Shown piece by piece: positions 34,124 to 42,722 of a stretch of DNA of 64,000 bases. The stretch lies in the NCBI GenBank assembly GCA_051654865.1, contig JBOFYV010000041.1, positions 1 to 64,000 on the forward strand, read 5' to 3'. A model generated the notes under the pieces. It was not told the DNA's origin. It saw nothing but the letters and a program-made list of their open reading frames with translations, and ran no database searches. Position 1 is the first letter of the stretch. Each line of letters opens with the position of its first letter. The DNA comes from JBOFOR01 sp051654865 (GTDB taxonomy: Bacteria > Bacillota > Clostridia > Peptostreptococcales > Peptostreptococcaceae). The translations under genes and the position numbers were made by a program.

Positions 34124-35062
34124 ATGAAATGGGCTGAAATAACGATAAAAACTTCAACAGAAGCAGTTGAAGCTATAACTAATATATTATATGAACAAAA
34201 TGTAGGTGGAGTATCTATAGAAGATCCAAAGGATTTTAAATTCCAAAAGAAAAATGAATATGATTGGGATTTTGTTGAAGAAGAAATATTCAATAGTGGA
34301 TATGACGGAGTTATAATAAAAACATACATAACAGAAGAAAGAGATGTAACAGAAGATATCAATATAATAAAAGAAAAAATACAAGGTCTAAAAGAGTTTG
34401 GAATAGACATTGGTGAAGCGATAGTAGAGTTATCACAAGTTGATGAAGAAGACTGGGCAAATGAATGGAAAAACTACTATAAGCCAACTAAAGTAGGTGA
34501 AAAAGTAGTAGTAAAACCAACATGGGAAGATTATGAAGTACAAGATGGAGATTTAATAATAGAACTAGATCCAGGGATGGCGTTTGGAACAGGAACACAT
34601 GAGACAACAACAATGTGTATACAACAATTAGAAAAATATGTAAAAGAAGATACTAAAGTATTTGATATAGGTTGTGGTAGTGGAATACTTGCAATAGCAG
34701 CAGCTAAGCTTGGAGCTAAAGACGTACTTGCAGTTGATTTAGATGAAGTAGCTGTAAAAGTATCAAAAGAAAATATTGAATTAAATAAGGTTGAAGACAA
34801 AGTTGTAGCTATGCATGGTAACTTAATGGAAGTTGTACATGATAAAGCTGATATAGTAGTGGCTAATATAATAGCAGATATAATAAAGTTACTAGCTAAA
34901 GATATAAAGAACTTTATGAAGGATGATGCAGTATTTATATCTTCGGGTATAATACATGCTAAAGTAGATGAAGTAAAAGAAGCTTTACAGCAAAATGGAT
35001 TAGAAATAATAGAAGTACAATCTTTAGGTGAGTGGAACGCAATAGTTTCTAAAATTAAGTAG
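34124..35062 (+). CDS. prmA: Ribosomal protein L11 methyltransferase
   Basis: This 312-residue SAM-dependent enzyme trimethylates ribosomal protein L11. An N-terminal substrate-recognition domain (about 1-105) is followed by the class I methyltransferase core with motif I FDIGCGSGILAIAAAKLG near residues 182-199 and the post-I acid in VDLDE. The NIIAD motif marks the catalytic site. The family-typical GMAFGTGTHETT sequence is present. It heads the operon prmA-rsmE-mtaB, with 8 nt to rsmE. The start has AAGGATGG upstream. Confidence 0.97.
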   Translation: MKWAEITIKTSTEAVEAITNILYEQNVGGVSIEDPKDFKFQKKNEYDWDFVEEEIFNSGYDGVIIKTYITEERDVTEDINIIKEKIQGLKEFGIDIGEAIVELSQVDEEDWANEWKNYYKPTKVGEKVVVKPTWEDYEVQDGDLIIELDPGMAFGTGTHETTTMCIQQLEKYVKEDTKVFDIGCGSGILAIAAAKLGAKDVLAVDLDEVAVKVSKENIELNKVEDKVVAMHGNLMEVVHDKADIVVANIIADIIKLLAKDIKNFMKDDAVFISSGIIHAKVDEVKEALQQNGLEIIEVQSLGEWNAIVSKIK

Positions 35063-35070
35063 GTGGACAT

Positions 35071-35823
35071 ATGGATAGATTTTTTGTAGACAAGAAAAAT
35101 ATTAATATAGATAACAATACATGTATCATTGAGGGTGAAGATGTAAAGCACATATCTAAAGTTCTAAGATGTAAAATAGGTGAAGAATTAGAAGTATGTG
35201 ATAATGATAATAATGAATATATATGTGAAATAACAGATATAGATAAAAGTATTGTAAATTTAGAAATATTAGAAAAAGTTGATGTAAAAAGAGAATCTGA
35301 TTTAAAAATTAAACTGTATCAAGGTTTGCCTAAAGGGCCCAAAATGGAAATGATACTACAAAAACTTACTGAAGTTGGAGTAGATGAGATAATATTAGTA
35401 CAAACAAAAAGAAGTGTAGCTAAAGTTGATGATAAAAAAGAAGATAAAAAAATAGAACGTTGGGAAAGAATAATTTATGAAGCTGCAAAGCAAAGTAAAA
35501 GAGGAAAAATACCAACACTAAGAGGCGTTTTAAGTTTTAAAGAAGCCTTAGAAGATATGGAAAATAATGATTTTAATATAGCGCCATATGAAAATGAAAG
35601 AACAAAATCGATTAAACAAGCAATAAAAGGTGTAAATATAAATAACATAGGAATATTTGTTGGTCCAGAAGGTGGATTTGATGAAATAGAAATAGAATCA
35701 ATTGAAGAAATTGGTGGTCAATCAGTATCTCTAGGACCTAGAATATTAAGAACAGAGACAGCATCAGTTGTCGCTTCATCTATAGTTTTATACGAATTAA
35801 GCGACTTAGGAGGAAATGAATAA
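35071..35823 (+). CDS. rsmE: 16S rRNA (uracil-1498-N3)-methyltransferase
   Basis: This is a 250-residue SPOUT-class methyltransferase. An N-terminal PUA-like domain (about 1-70) binds RNA, and the C-terminal trefoil knot carries VGPEGGFDEIE and SLGPRILRTETA, the SAM-binding loops. It acts on U1498 of 16S rRNA. The stop is immediately followed by the mtaB start with no gap, so translation is coupled. The start has GGTGG upstream. Confidence 0.96.
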   Translation: MDRFFVDKKNINIDNNTCIIEGEDVKHISKVLRCKIGEELEVCDNDNNEYICEITDIDKSIVNLEILEKVDVKRESDLKIKLYQGLPKGPKMEMILQKLTEVGVDEIILVQTKRSVAKVDDKKEDKKIERWERIIYEAAKQSKRGKIPTLRGVLSFKEALEDMENNDFNIAPYENERTKSIKQAIKGVNINNIGIFVGPEGGFDEIEIESIEEIGGQSVSLGPRILRTETASVVASSIVLYELSDLGGNE

Positions 35824-37122
35824 ATGAAGAAAGTAGCTTTTTACACATTAGGATGTAAAGTAAATCAATATGAAACAGAAGCTATGCTTGAGATGTTTGA
35901 AAAAGAAGGATATTCTCAAGTAGAAAGTGAAGAATATGCAGATGTATATGTAATAAACACATGTACAGTAACTCATATGAGTGATAGAAAGTCACGCCAA
36001 TATATAAGAAGAGTAAAAAAGAAAAATCCGGATGCTATAATAGCAGTTGTTGGATGTTATTCACAAGTATCTCCTGAAGAAATACTTGAAATAGAAGAAG
36101 TAAATTTAGTAATGGGAACTAACGACAGAAGAAAAATAGTAGAAGAAATAAAGAAACTAGATTCTACTAAAAAAGCAAGTACAGTTGATGATATAATGAA
36201 GGTTAAGGCCTTTGAAGAAATAGAAATTAGCCAAACTAATGGAAAAACTAGAGCATTTATGAAAATACAAGATGGATGTGATAGATTCTGTTCATATTGT
36301 ATAATACCTTATGCAAGAGGAAGAGTAAGAAGTAGAGATATAAATAGTATTATGGATGAAGTACACAAACTAGTTAAGAATGGATTTAAAGAATTTGTAT
36401 TAACTGGAATACATGTAGCATCATATGGTAAAGACGTAAAGGATGCACAAATAAACTTATTAAGTGTAATAAAATCAATTAATGATGTTGAAGGTGTAGA
36501 AAGAATAAGATTAAGTTCAGTTGAGCCAATTTTATTCACAGAAGAATTTGTAAGTGAAGTTTCAAAAATGAAAAAAGTTTGTCCTCATTATCACTTATCG
36601 CTACAAAGTGGATGTGATGAGACACTAAAGAGAATGAATAGAAGATATACTACGTCTGAATATAAGGCAATTGTTGATAGATTAAGAGAAAATATACCTA
36701 ATGTAGCAATAACTACTGATGTAATAGTAGGGTTTCCTGGAGAAACTAATGATGAGTTCAGCAAAACATATGACTTTTTAAGGGACATAGAACTTTCTCA
36801 GATGCATATATTCAAATATTCACCGAGAAAAGGTACTCCAGCGGCTACTATGGAAAATCAAATAGATCCTCAAATGAAGCAGCTTAGAAGTGATAAACTT
36901 CTAAACTTAAGCAAAGAAAATTTCAATAAATTTGCTAGTAAATTTATTGGGCAAGAGTTAGATGTTTTATTTGAACAAAATATAGTAGACGATAAATACG
37001 AAGGATTAACACCTAACTATATAAGGGTAGTAGTACCAAGCGAAAATGACATACAAGGAAAAATACTAAAAGTAAAAATAACTGATGTGAAAAATGAATA
37101 TGTAGAAGGTATTTTAGTATAA
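35824..37122 (+). CDS. mtaB: tRNA t6A37 methylthiotransferase
   Basis: This is a 432-residue radical SAM methylthiotransferase that converts t6A37 to ms2t6A37 in tRNAs reading ANN codons. The N-terminal UPF0004 domain has the conserved cysteines for the auxiliary cluster (LGCKVNQYE, INTCTVTH, VVGCYSQ). The radical SAM motif is CDRFCSYCIIPYARG, and a TRAM domain occupies the last 60-70 residues. The LGCKVNQYE start identifies MtaB rather than MiaB or RimO. It begins directly after rsmE, with AGGAGG inside the rsmE tail as ribosome site. Confidence 0.96.
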   Translation: MKKVAFYTLGCKVNQYETEAMLEMFEKEGYSQVESEEYADVYVINTCTVTHMSDRKSRQYIRRVKKKNPDAIIAVVGCYSQVSPEEILEIEEVNLVMGTNDRRKIVEEIKKLDSTKKASTVDDIMKVKAFEEIEISQTNGKTRAFMKIQDGCDRFCSYCIIPYARGRVRSRDINSIMDEVHKLVKNGFKEFVLTGIHVASYGKDVKDAQINLLSVIKSINDVEGVERIRLSSVEPILFTEEFVSEVSKMKKVCPHYHLSLQSGCDETLKRMNRRYTTSEYKAIVDRLRENIPNVAITTDVIVGFPGETNDEFSKTYDFLRDIELSQMHIFKYSPRKGTPAATMENQIDPQMKQLRSDKLLNLSKENFNKFASKFIGQELDVLFEQNIVDDKYEGLTPNYIRVVVPSENDIQGKILKVKITDVKNEYVEGILV

Positions 37123-37211
37123 TTAGTAGAAATAAGTAATAAAATAACTTACTTAAAATACTAAAAATATAGCTTAGTATAACAAAACTCAATATAGGGG
37201 AGGTGTAATCA

Positions 37212-37562
37212 ATGAATTGTATATTTTGCAAAATAATAAATGGTGAAATTCCATCAAGTAAAGTTTATGAGGATGATAAGGTGCTAGCCTTTAATGATAT
37301 AAATCCAGTTGCTCCATACCATATTTTAGTTATACCTAAAAAGCATTATGGAAGTATAGTTGATATTAATGAAAATGAAATGGAAATTATTTCACATATT
37401 CATAATGTGATTAATAAAATAGCTAAAGAAAAGGGATTTGATAAAACCGGATTTAGAATAATAAATAACTGTGGAGACGATGGAGGACAAGAGGTTAAGC
37501 ATATTCACTATCATATTTTAGCAGGCAAGAAATTACCATTATATGAGGCAATGCAAAAATAA
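37212..37562 (+). CDS. hinT: HIT-family purine nucleoside phosphoramidase-like protein
   Basis: This is a 116-residue HIT protein, a dimeric nucleotide hydrolase of the HinT group. The catalytic histidine triad reads HIHYHIL near residues 97-103, and the N-terminal CIFCKIINGEIPSSKVYEDD is typical. The cellular substrate in Firmicutes is not settled. The start follows GGGGAGG 8 nt upstream. It sits between mtaB and rpsU, the usual clostridial position. Confidence 0.94.
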   Translation: MNCIFCKIINGEIPSSKVYEDDKVLAFNDINPVAPYHILVIPKKHYGSIVDINENEMEIISHIHNVINKIAKEKGFDKTGFRIINNCGDDGGQEVKHIHYHILAGKKLPLYEAMQK

Positions 37563-37584
37563 ATACCTTGTTTAATAAAAATAC

Positions 37585-37613
37585 TTGAAAATATTCATAA
37601 ACTAGTTTATAAT
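37585..37613 (+). promoter_or_regulatory. SigA-type promoter of rpsU
   Basis: TTGAAA and TATAAT are separated by exactly 17 bp, just after hinT. It implies a start near 37620 and a leader of about 85 nt. Confidence 0.8.
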
Positions 37614-37620
37614 AAACAAA

Positions 37621-37697
37621 GTGTGAGGTTGTAATGCATATTTGCAGATAAAATCGTAGTTACAGTCCCAACATAATTCACGCTATCGGAGGGAGGG
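37621..37697 (+). promoter_or_regulatory. Structured rpsU mRNA leader
   Basis: From the expected transcription start, GTGTGA (37621-37626) pairs with TCACGC (37678-37683), GTTG (37628-37631) with CAAC (37669-37672), and GTAA (37631-37634) competes for or extends with TTAC (37660-37663). A TGCA-TATT-TGCA hairpin is inside. The fold ends just before the Shine-Dalgarno run GGAGGGAGGG (37688-37697). It could be an autoregulatory r-protein leader. Confidence 0.45.
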
Positions 37698-37705
37698 AAA
37701 AAGAA

Positions 37706-37885
37706 ATGTCAGAAGTAAGAGTAAGAGAAAATGAAACATTAGACAGCGCTTTAAGAAGATTTAAGCGTTCATGTGCAATGTCTGGCATCATGTCTGAAGT
37801 TAGAAAAAGAGAGCACTATGATAAGCCAAGCGTTAGACGTAAGAAAAAAGCTGAAGCAGCAAGAAGAAAAAACGCTAAGAAATAG
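37706..37885 (+). CDS. rpsU: Small ribosomal subunit protein S21
   Basis: This is a 59-residue basic protein beginning MSEVRVRENETLDSALRRF and ending in a Lys/Arg/Ala-rich tail (KKKAEAARRKNAKK). It matches S21 over its whole length. S21 binds the 30S platform near the anti-Shine-Dalgarno region. The start has GGAGGGAGGG with 8-nt spacing, an exceptionally strong site. It has its own promoter and leader, and yqeY follows after 26 nt. Confidence 0.97.
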   Translation: MSEVRVRENETLDSALRRFKRSCAMSGIMSEVRKREHYDKPSVRRKKKAEAARRKNAKK

Positions 37886-37911
37886 TAATTAAGAATAAAG
37901 AGGTGAAGGGA

Positions 37912-38355
37912 ATGTCCCTTAAACAAAAGTTACAAGAAGATTTAAAGTCTTCAATGAGAAACAAAGATACAGTTAGAAAATCTGTGGTAACTTTAATAAG
38001 AGCTTCTATAAAACAGTATGAAGTTGACAATAGAGTTGAACTTGATGACGAAGGTATTATAGATATAATATCTAAACAACTAAAACAACGTAGAGATGGT
38101 TTAGTTGAGTTTGAAAAAGCTGGAAGAGAAGACTTAGTAAGTGAAACAAATGCTGAAATCGAAGTTTTAAAAGAGTACCTACCTCAACAGTTAAGCGAAG
38201 AAGAACTAAACGAAATAGTAAAAGCTACTATATCTGAAGTAGGAGCTACTTCTATGAAAGATATGGGTAAGATTATGTCAGTTATTCAACCTAAAGTAAA
38301 AGGTAGAGCTGATGGAAAACTTATTAATGAGTTAGTTAAGAAAAACTTACAATAG
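37912..38355 (+). CDS. yqeY: YqeY/GatB-tail domain protein
   Basis: This is a 147-residue helical protein of the YqeY family, related to the C-terminal tRNA-binding tail of GatB. The start MSLKQKLQEDLKSSMRNKD and the region EYLPQQLSEEELNEIV are typical. Its molecular role is not firmly known; the fold suggests contact with tRNA or aminoacylation complexes. ATG 37912 is chosen because GAGGTGA lies 5 nt upstream, while GTG at 37903 lies inside that site. It is co-transcribed with rpsU and ends at a strong terminator. Confidence 0.92.
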   Translation: MSLKQKLQEDLKSSMRNKDTVRKSVVTLIRASIKQYEVDNRVELDDEGIIDIISKQLKQRRDGLVEFEKAGREDLVSETNAEIEVLKEYLPQQLSEEELNEIVKATISEVGATSMKDMGKIMSVIQPKVKGRADGKLINELVKKNLQ

Positions 38356-38360
38356 ATTAA

Positions 38361-38391
38361 AAACCTAGAGTTAATACTCTAGGTTTTTTGC
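38361..38391 (+). terminator. Terminator after rpsU-yqeY
   Basis: AAACCTAGAGT pairs with ACTCTAGGTTT around a 4-nt loop, followed by T residues. Confidence 0.9.
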
Positions 38392-38481
38392 ATTTTATAA
38401 TTAATAAAAACATATATAACTAATCAAAATTTATGTTATAATATCTCTGTAAAGGTTTTCAAAAACTAAGGTTTATACAAA

Positions 38482-38513
38482 GGGGGGATGGGTTAATTAG
38501 CCCGATTAATATG
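38482..38513 (+). promoter_or_regulatory. Unusual initiation region: distant SD, minimal ORF and spacer hairpin
   Basis: The only strong Shine-Dalgarno run (GGGGGG, 38482-38487) is 23 nt from the ATG at 38511. Between them lie ATG GGT TAA (38488-38496) and the hairpin GGGTT-AATT-AGCCC (38490-38503). Folding of the hairpin would bring the SD to about 9 nt from the start codon. Confidence 0.5.
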
Positions 38514-40169
38514 AAAATAGCAGTAATAGATTCGCTTCAGAAAATTATGCCTAATGTAAAGGAGTTAAACTCTAATATTACTTATCCTATACAATGCTTA
38601 AAAAATGAAAAGTTTTCATTCCAAGTAGCGTATAGTTTAGATGCAAAGTATGAAGCGTTATTCTTAGAAGTAGAAAGTGATATTAAGGAATTTATAAAAA
38701 TACAAGAGGTTGTACAAGTACCAGGACATTATGTATGTGCACCGGATGTGGTAGATGATTATTACATACGTAAAGATTCAGGATTATTTCCAGATTATTT
38801 ATTTGAATACGATGAAAGAGCAGGATTAAGTGTTATACCTAATTCATATCAAAGTGTATGGGTTACATTAGAACTACCAAAAGATTATGATAAAACTGAA
38901 GAAAGTATAATTTTTAACTTTTATGATTCAGGAAATAAACTTTTAGGTAGTGAAAAATGTGAAATAAAAATTAATGATATATCATTAGAAAAAACAAATT
39001 TTATACATACAGAATGGTTCCATGTCGATGCAATTATTAATTATTATAAAGTCGCACCGTTTACAGACGAGTTCTGGCAAGCAATACAAAACTATTTTGA
39101 AAAAGCATATGAATTTGGAGTAAATACAATATTCACACCATTATTTACACCATCACTAGATATAAGACCAGGTAAAGAAAGATTAACATTCCAATTGGTA
39201 GAAATAAGTTTAAAAGATGGTGTGTATAAATTTAATTTTGAAAAACTTAAAAAATGGATAGAAGTGTCAAAGCAATCTGGATTTGAATATTTCGAGATGG
39301 CGCATTTTTTTACTCAATGGGGAGCAGATCATGTAACTAAAATATTTGTTGAAGAAGAGGGTGTATTAAAGAAAAAATTCAATTATGATACAGATATAAA
39401 AAGTAATGAGTTTGTAGAGTTTTTTGAAATTTTTGCAAATGAACTTGATGCATTTTTTATAGATGAAGGGATAAAGGATAAAGTATTTTTACATGTAGCA
39501 GATGAACCACCACTAGAAAAAATTGAAAGCTATAAGTATGTATCGTGCCTTGTAAAAAATAATTTTAAAGGATATAAAACTATAGATGCTTTGTCAGATT
39601 ATGAGTTCTATGAACAAGGGTTAGTGGAATGTCCAGTGGTTTCTACTGATGCAATAGAGACATTTTTAGAAAATAAAGTATCAAATATTTGGTCTTATTA
39701 TTGTGTTGGACAAAAAGACTACGTATCAAATAGATTCTTAGCTGTTCCTTCTAATAAAACTAGAATAATAGGAGTCCAATGGTACTACTATCAAATAAAA
39801 GGTTTTTTACATTGGGGATATAACTTCTTTAACAGTATATTCTCAGCAATACCTATAAATCCACTTTTATCGACGGATTCAAAGTGTGGATTCCCAGCAG
39901 GAGATGCATTTTTAGTATATCCAGGTGATGATTTAAAACCTGTAGAATCAATAAGGTTATATCTAATGAAAGAAGCGTTGCAAGACTACGAATTATTATG
40001 TTTATTAGAAAAGAAAATTGGTAGAGGAAATGTTATTGATTTGATAGATGAGATATTTGGAGAATTTACATTTAAGGTTTATCCAAAAGATGAAGGACAA
40101 AAACTATTAGAATTAAGAAACGAAGCAATTAGTTTGATTACAGAAGAAACTGTAGCATGTTTTAAATAA
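38511..40169 (+). CDS. DUF4091 / GH123-like protein
   Basis: This is a 552-residue protein with the DUF4091 C-terminal signature (LHWGYNFFNS, FPAGDAFLVYPG, SIRLYLMKEALQDYELL). It is related to GH123 beta-N-acetylgalactosaminidases. An N-terminal beta-sandwich (about 1-165) precedes a TIM barrel. HVADEPP gives the adjacent D331/E332 pair, which matches the Asp-Glu pair of substrate-assisted catalysis in GH123. There is no signal peptide, so it would act on imported sugar. Activities in the wider family are not all known. It is a single gene flanked by terminators, inserted in a housekeeping stretch and away from the main glycan locus. The initiation site is unusual (see 38482-38513). Confidence 0.85.
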   Translation: MKIAVIDSLQKIMPNVKELNSNITYPIQCLKNEKFSFQVAYSLDAKYEALFLEVESDIKEFIKIQEVVQVPGHYVCAPDVVDDYYIRKDSGLFPDYLFEYDERAGLSVIPNSYQSVWVTLELPKDYDKTEESIIFNFYDSGNKLLGSEKCEIKINDISLEKTNFIHTEWFHVDAIINYYKVAPFTDEFWQAIQNYFEKAYEFGVNTIFTPLFTPSLDIRPGKERLTFQLVEISLKDGVYKFNFEKLKKWIEVSKQSGFEYFEMAHFFTQWGADHVTKIFVEEEGVLKKKFNYDTDIKSNEFVEFFEIFANELDAFFIDEGIKDKVFLHVADEPPLEKIESYKYVSCLVKNNFKGYKTIDALSDYEFYEQGLVECPVVSTDAIETFLENKVSNIWSYYCVGQKDYVSNRFLAVPSNKTRIIGVQWYYYQIKGFLHWGYNFFNSIFSAIPINPLLSTDSKCGFPAGDAFLVYPGDDLKPVESIRLYLMKEALQDYELLCLLEKKIGRGNVIDLIDEIFGEFTFKVYPKDEGQKLLELRNEAISLITEETVACFK

Positions 40170-40251
40170 TGACTCCTTGGTATATGAGAGAGAAAAAAAC
40201 TATAAGCAATAGATATGATTAATTCTTTATAGATTATAACAATAGATGATT

Positions 40252-40293
40252 AATAACTCTGGTTAATACTTAATAAATCAGAGTTATTTTTTT
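40252..40293 (+). terminator. Terminator after DUF4091 gene
   Basis: AATAACTCTG pairs with CAGAGTTATT and a T run follows. Stem and first loop base are identical to the terminator at 4949-4994; the remaining loop differs. Confidence 0.88.
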
Positions 40294-40377
40294 ATTGATA
40301 ATAAGCAGTAATAATAAAACATCCTTGTACATATTTATTAAATAAGTAAAATAACTAAAGGGAAGAGGGGGAAAAAA

Positions 40378-40875
40378 TTGATTATATCTGTAAAAGAAAT
40401 TAGAAATTTTTTAATTAGTGTTTTGATACCATTGTTAGTGGGATATGCGAGTAGTTTTATATCAAGTATGATATCAGGGGAATCTGCATCTATGTATTAT
40501 TCTCAATTGATAAAGCCGGGATTTGCTCCACCAAGTTATATATTTCCTATTGTATGGACTATATTATATGTGTTGATGGGAATATCAGCATATGTAATAA
40601 CTAAAAAAGGATATGAAGTAGCTAAAGTTAATGATGCTATCTTTTATTATAAACTGCAATTAGGATTAAATTTTTTATGGAGTATACTTTTCTTTGGATT
40701 AGATTTAAAATTAACAGCTATGATTACCTTGATTTTAATAATAATAGTAGTGGTGGTTATGATAGTTAAATTTTATAAAGTTGATAAGAGGGCAGCATAC
40801 TTGAATATTCCTTACTTACTATGGATTATATATGCATTAGTTTTAAATTATTTCATTTGGATTATAAATAAGTAA
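40378..40875 (+). CDS. tspO: TspO/MBR family membrane protein
   Basis: This is a 165-residue protein with five hydrophobic segments. The TspO signature is present: KPGFAPPSYIFPIVWTILYVLMGISAY in the first half, and the helix with QLGLNFLWSILFFG. TspO proteins bind porphyrins and other hydrophobic ligands. Their role in anaerobes is unclear. The start is TTG, with GAGGGGG 6 nt upstream. It is a single gene after a strong terminator. Confidence 0.93.
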   Translation: MIISVKEIRNFLISVLIPLLVGYASSFISSMISGESASMYYSQLIKPGFAPPSYIFPIVWTILYVLMGISAYVITKKGYEVAKVNDAIFYYKLQLGLNFLWSILFFGLDLKLTAMITLILIIIVVVVMIVKFYKVDKRAAYLNIPYLLWIIYALVLNYFIWIINK

Positions 40876-40997
40876 AATTTAAGAAACAATATTGTATTCT
40901 CGACATATATATAATTAACAAAATTTAAACTCTCGATGATATGTTAAGAAATAACTAATAAATAAAAGGATTAGTGGACTTGGAGGGAGAGATTTTT

Positions 40998-41531
40998 ATG
41001 AGAATCAATATTTCTAGTAGGCGAAATGATTTAACCGAATTAACGACACAATACATAGAGGAAAACTTAAGTCGGTTAGAGAGATATATTAGGCCAGATT
41101 CAGAAATAAAAGCTGTTATAAATGACAGAAATGAAAAAATAAAGCTAGAAGTAACTATAATTCAAAAAGATGGACCGATGATTAGAGCGGAGGAAATTCA
41201 AGATGATTTATATATTGCAACAGATGTATTATATGATAAGTTATATAAGCAAATAATAAGATATAATGCTAAGATAAAGGAACAATATCAGATGGATATG
41301 ATCTTAGATTGCATAGCTGATAATATTGAGGAAGATATAAATATAAAACAAGGTATAGTAGTAGAAAAAGTAAAAAGGTTTAATTTAAAGCCTATGAGTG
41401 TAGAAGAAGCTATACTTCAAATGGAGTTAATAGGACATAGTTTTTATGTATTTAGAAATCAAGATACATTTGAGATAAATGTTACTTATAAAAGAAAAAA
41501 TGGCGGTTATGGAATAATTGAACATGAATAA
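40998..41531 (+). CDS. hpf: Ribosome hibernation promoting factor, long form
   Basis: This is a 177-residue long HPF. The N-terminal RaiA-like domain (about 1-100, NISSRRNDLTELTTQYIEENL) binds the 30S decoding region, and the C-terminal domain (about 120-177, LKPMSVEEAILQMELIGHSFYVFRN) dimerises to form 100S ribosomes in resting cells. The start at 40998 follows GGAGGGAGAG; an in-frame ATG at 40974 has no ribosome site. It shares a bidirectional terminator with the convergent orphan gene downstream. Confidence 0.95.
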   Translation: MRINISSRRNDLTELTTQYIEENLSRLERYIRPDSEIKAVINDRNEKIKLEVTIIQKDGPMIRAEEIQDDLYIATDVLYDKLYKQIIRYNAKIKEQYQMDMILDCIADNIEEDINIKQGIVVEKVKRFNLKPMSVEEAILQMELIGHSFYVFRNQDTFEINVTYKRKNGGYGIIEHE

Positions 41532-41540
41532 ATATAAAAT

Positions 41541-41585
41541 AAATAGGGCATTTGAATATTTAAATTCAGATGTCCTATTTATTTT
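41541..41585. terminator. Bidirectional terminator between hpf and convergent orphan gene
   Basis: A 17-bp stem with G-T pairs (outer AAATAGG/CCTATTT, inner TGAAT/ATTCA) and a 6-nt loop is flanked by A- and T-rich sequence. Confidence 0.85.
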
Positions 41586-41599
41586 ATAAACTAATGTCC

Positions 41600-42550
41600 T
41601 TAAAAAAGAGATATTTCCTGGACTGACATAGATTTAGCATCAACAGTTACATAAAGGCTATTATTAGTATTATAGTTATACTTAAATTTATAGCTTTCTA
41701 CAGATTTCATATAATAAGAAATATTTGAATAACTATTATCAAAAGATAGAGTATAGAATTTAGAATGTAGTTTTTTCTTAAGGTAACTATCTACTAATTC
41801 TTTAGCAGAGTCTTTATTAAAAGATGAGTCTAGTATATCTATAAATGTTGGATTATATGAATAAATATAAAATACCTTACAATCTTTATCAAATATTCTT
41901 ATCTTATAGATTTTATCTAAAGACTTAAAGTAATATTGATAGAATTTATTTTCAGGGCTATTTTTAAAGAAAATTTCATAGTACTCATCATCAATCTCAT
42001 TGTTTGATAAAGAGTAACCAAAGAATAATTCTATAGCTTCAATACAAATAGAACGTATTAAATCGATAGAAGGAGGAGACTCACTAACATCAAATACAAA
42101 AGAATTAATTAAATTAAAAAAAATAGTATTTTCATTAAAAGAATCGTGTGAATAATCAGCTGAATGATCTGAATAAAGACAATTAATTAATGAAATAAAA
42201 TTAAAATAACTATTAATTAAATTTTGTAATAGTGGAAAATGATTTTGTTTAAGTGAACTATGTTTTAAAAATTCTAAATCAGTTATAATGTTTAAGTTAT
42301 ACTCTAAAAGCATATCTAAACGGTTGTCATAGCATTTGTTCAATCTAATGCTAGGTGTATTATCTAAAACTAATTGTTTATCAAATAAATACTCATATAA
42401 ATGACATATAATTTTAATGTTTTTTAAGTTTTCTTCCTTTACAGAATTTAAAAAATTTAAGTATTGATATGAATTTGAATTTATTAATGCATTAAGTAGG
42501 AAATCTATACATATACATTTTTGAACTATGTTTTCAAAGTGATTTTTCAT
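41600..42550 (-). CDS. Hypothetical protein, 316 aa
   Basis: I do not recognise the family. The protein has 316 residues, is rich in Asn, Ser, Phe, Tyr and Leu, and lacks a signal peptide and clear membrane segments. A scatter of cysteines near residues 12-14 (KCICIDF) shows no metal motif. The first two thirds look helical and the last third (from about 200, KFYQYYFKSLDKIYKIRIFDKDCKVFY) looks like a beta-rich domain. ATG at 42550 has AAAGGATGG upstream on the minus strand. It stands alone between hpf and the yqfC operon. The long intact frame, ribosome site and terminator support a real gene; function is not assigned. Confidence 0.75.
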   Translation of the reverse strand: MKNHFENIVQKCICIDFLLNALINSNSYQYLNFLNSVKEENLKNIKIICHLYEYLFDKQLVLDNTPSIRLNKCYDNRLDMLLEYNLNIITDLEFLKHSSLKQNHFPLLQNLINSYFNFISLINCLYSDHSADYSHDSFNENTIFFNLINSFVFDVSESPPSIDLIRSICIEAIELFFGYSLSNNEIDDEYYEIFFKNSPENKFYQYYFKSLDKIYKIRIFDKDCKVFYIYSYNPTFIDILDSSFNKDSAKELVDSYLKKKLHSKFYTLSFDNSYSNISYYMKSVESYKFKYNYNTNNSLYVTVDAKSMSVQEISLF

Positions 42551-42722
42551 TCAACCATCCTTTCTGCTTCTAATAGAATATTTAATCTATACTATTCGAA
42601 TTGCAGGTAGAAGTTTACACAGCACATAAATATGAAATGTAGAATATAATCAAAATGTTATACCTTAAAAAGGTAATTTAATAAAATAATATACATAAAA
42701 TATACTATGGGGAGGTGCAGAT

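Noticed and set aside
34531..35151. Minus-strand open frame opposite prmA and rsmE
   Set aside because: It covers two well-supported genes in antisense and has no start signal.
42551..42722. SigE-type sporulation promoter before yqfC
   Set aside because: A CATAAAAT -10-like sequence is visible but no matching -35 at the right distance.
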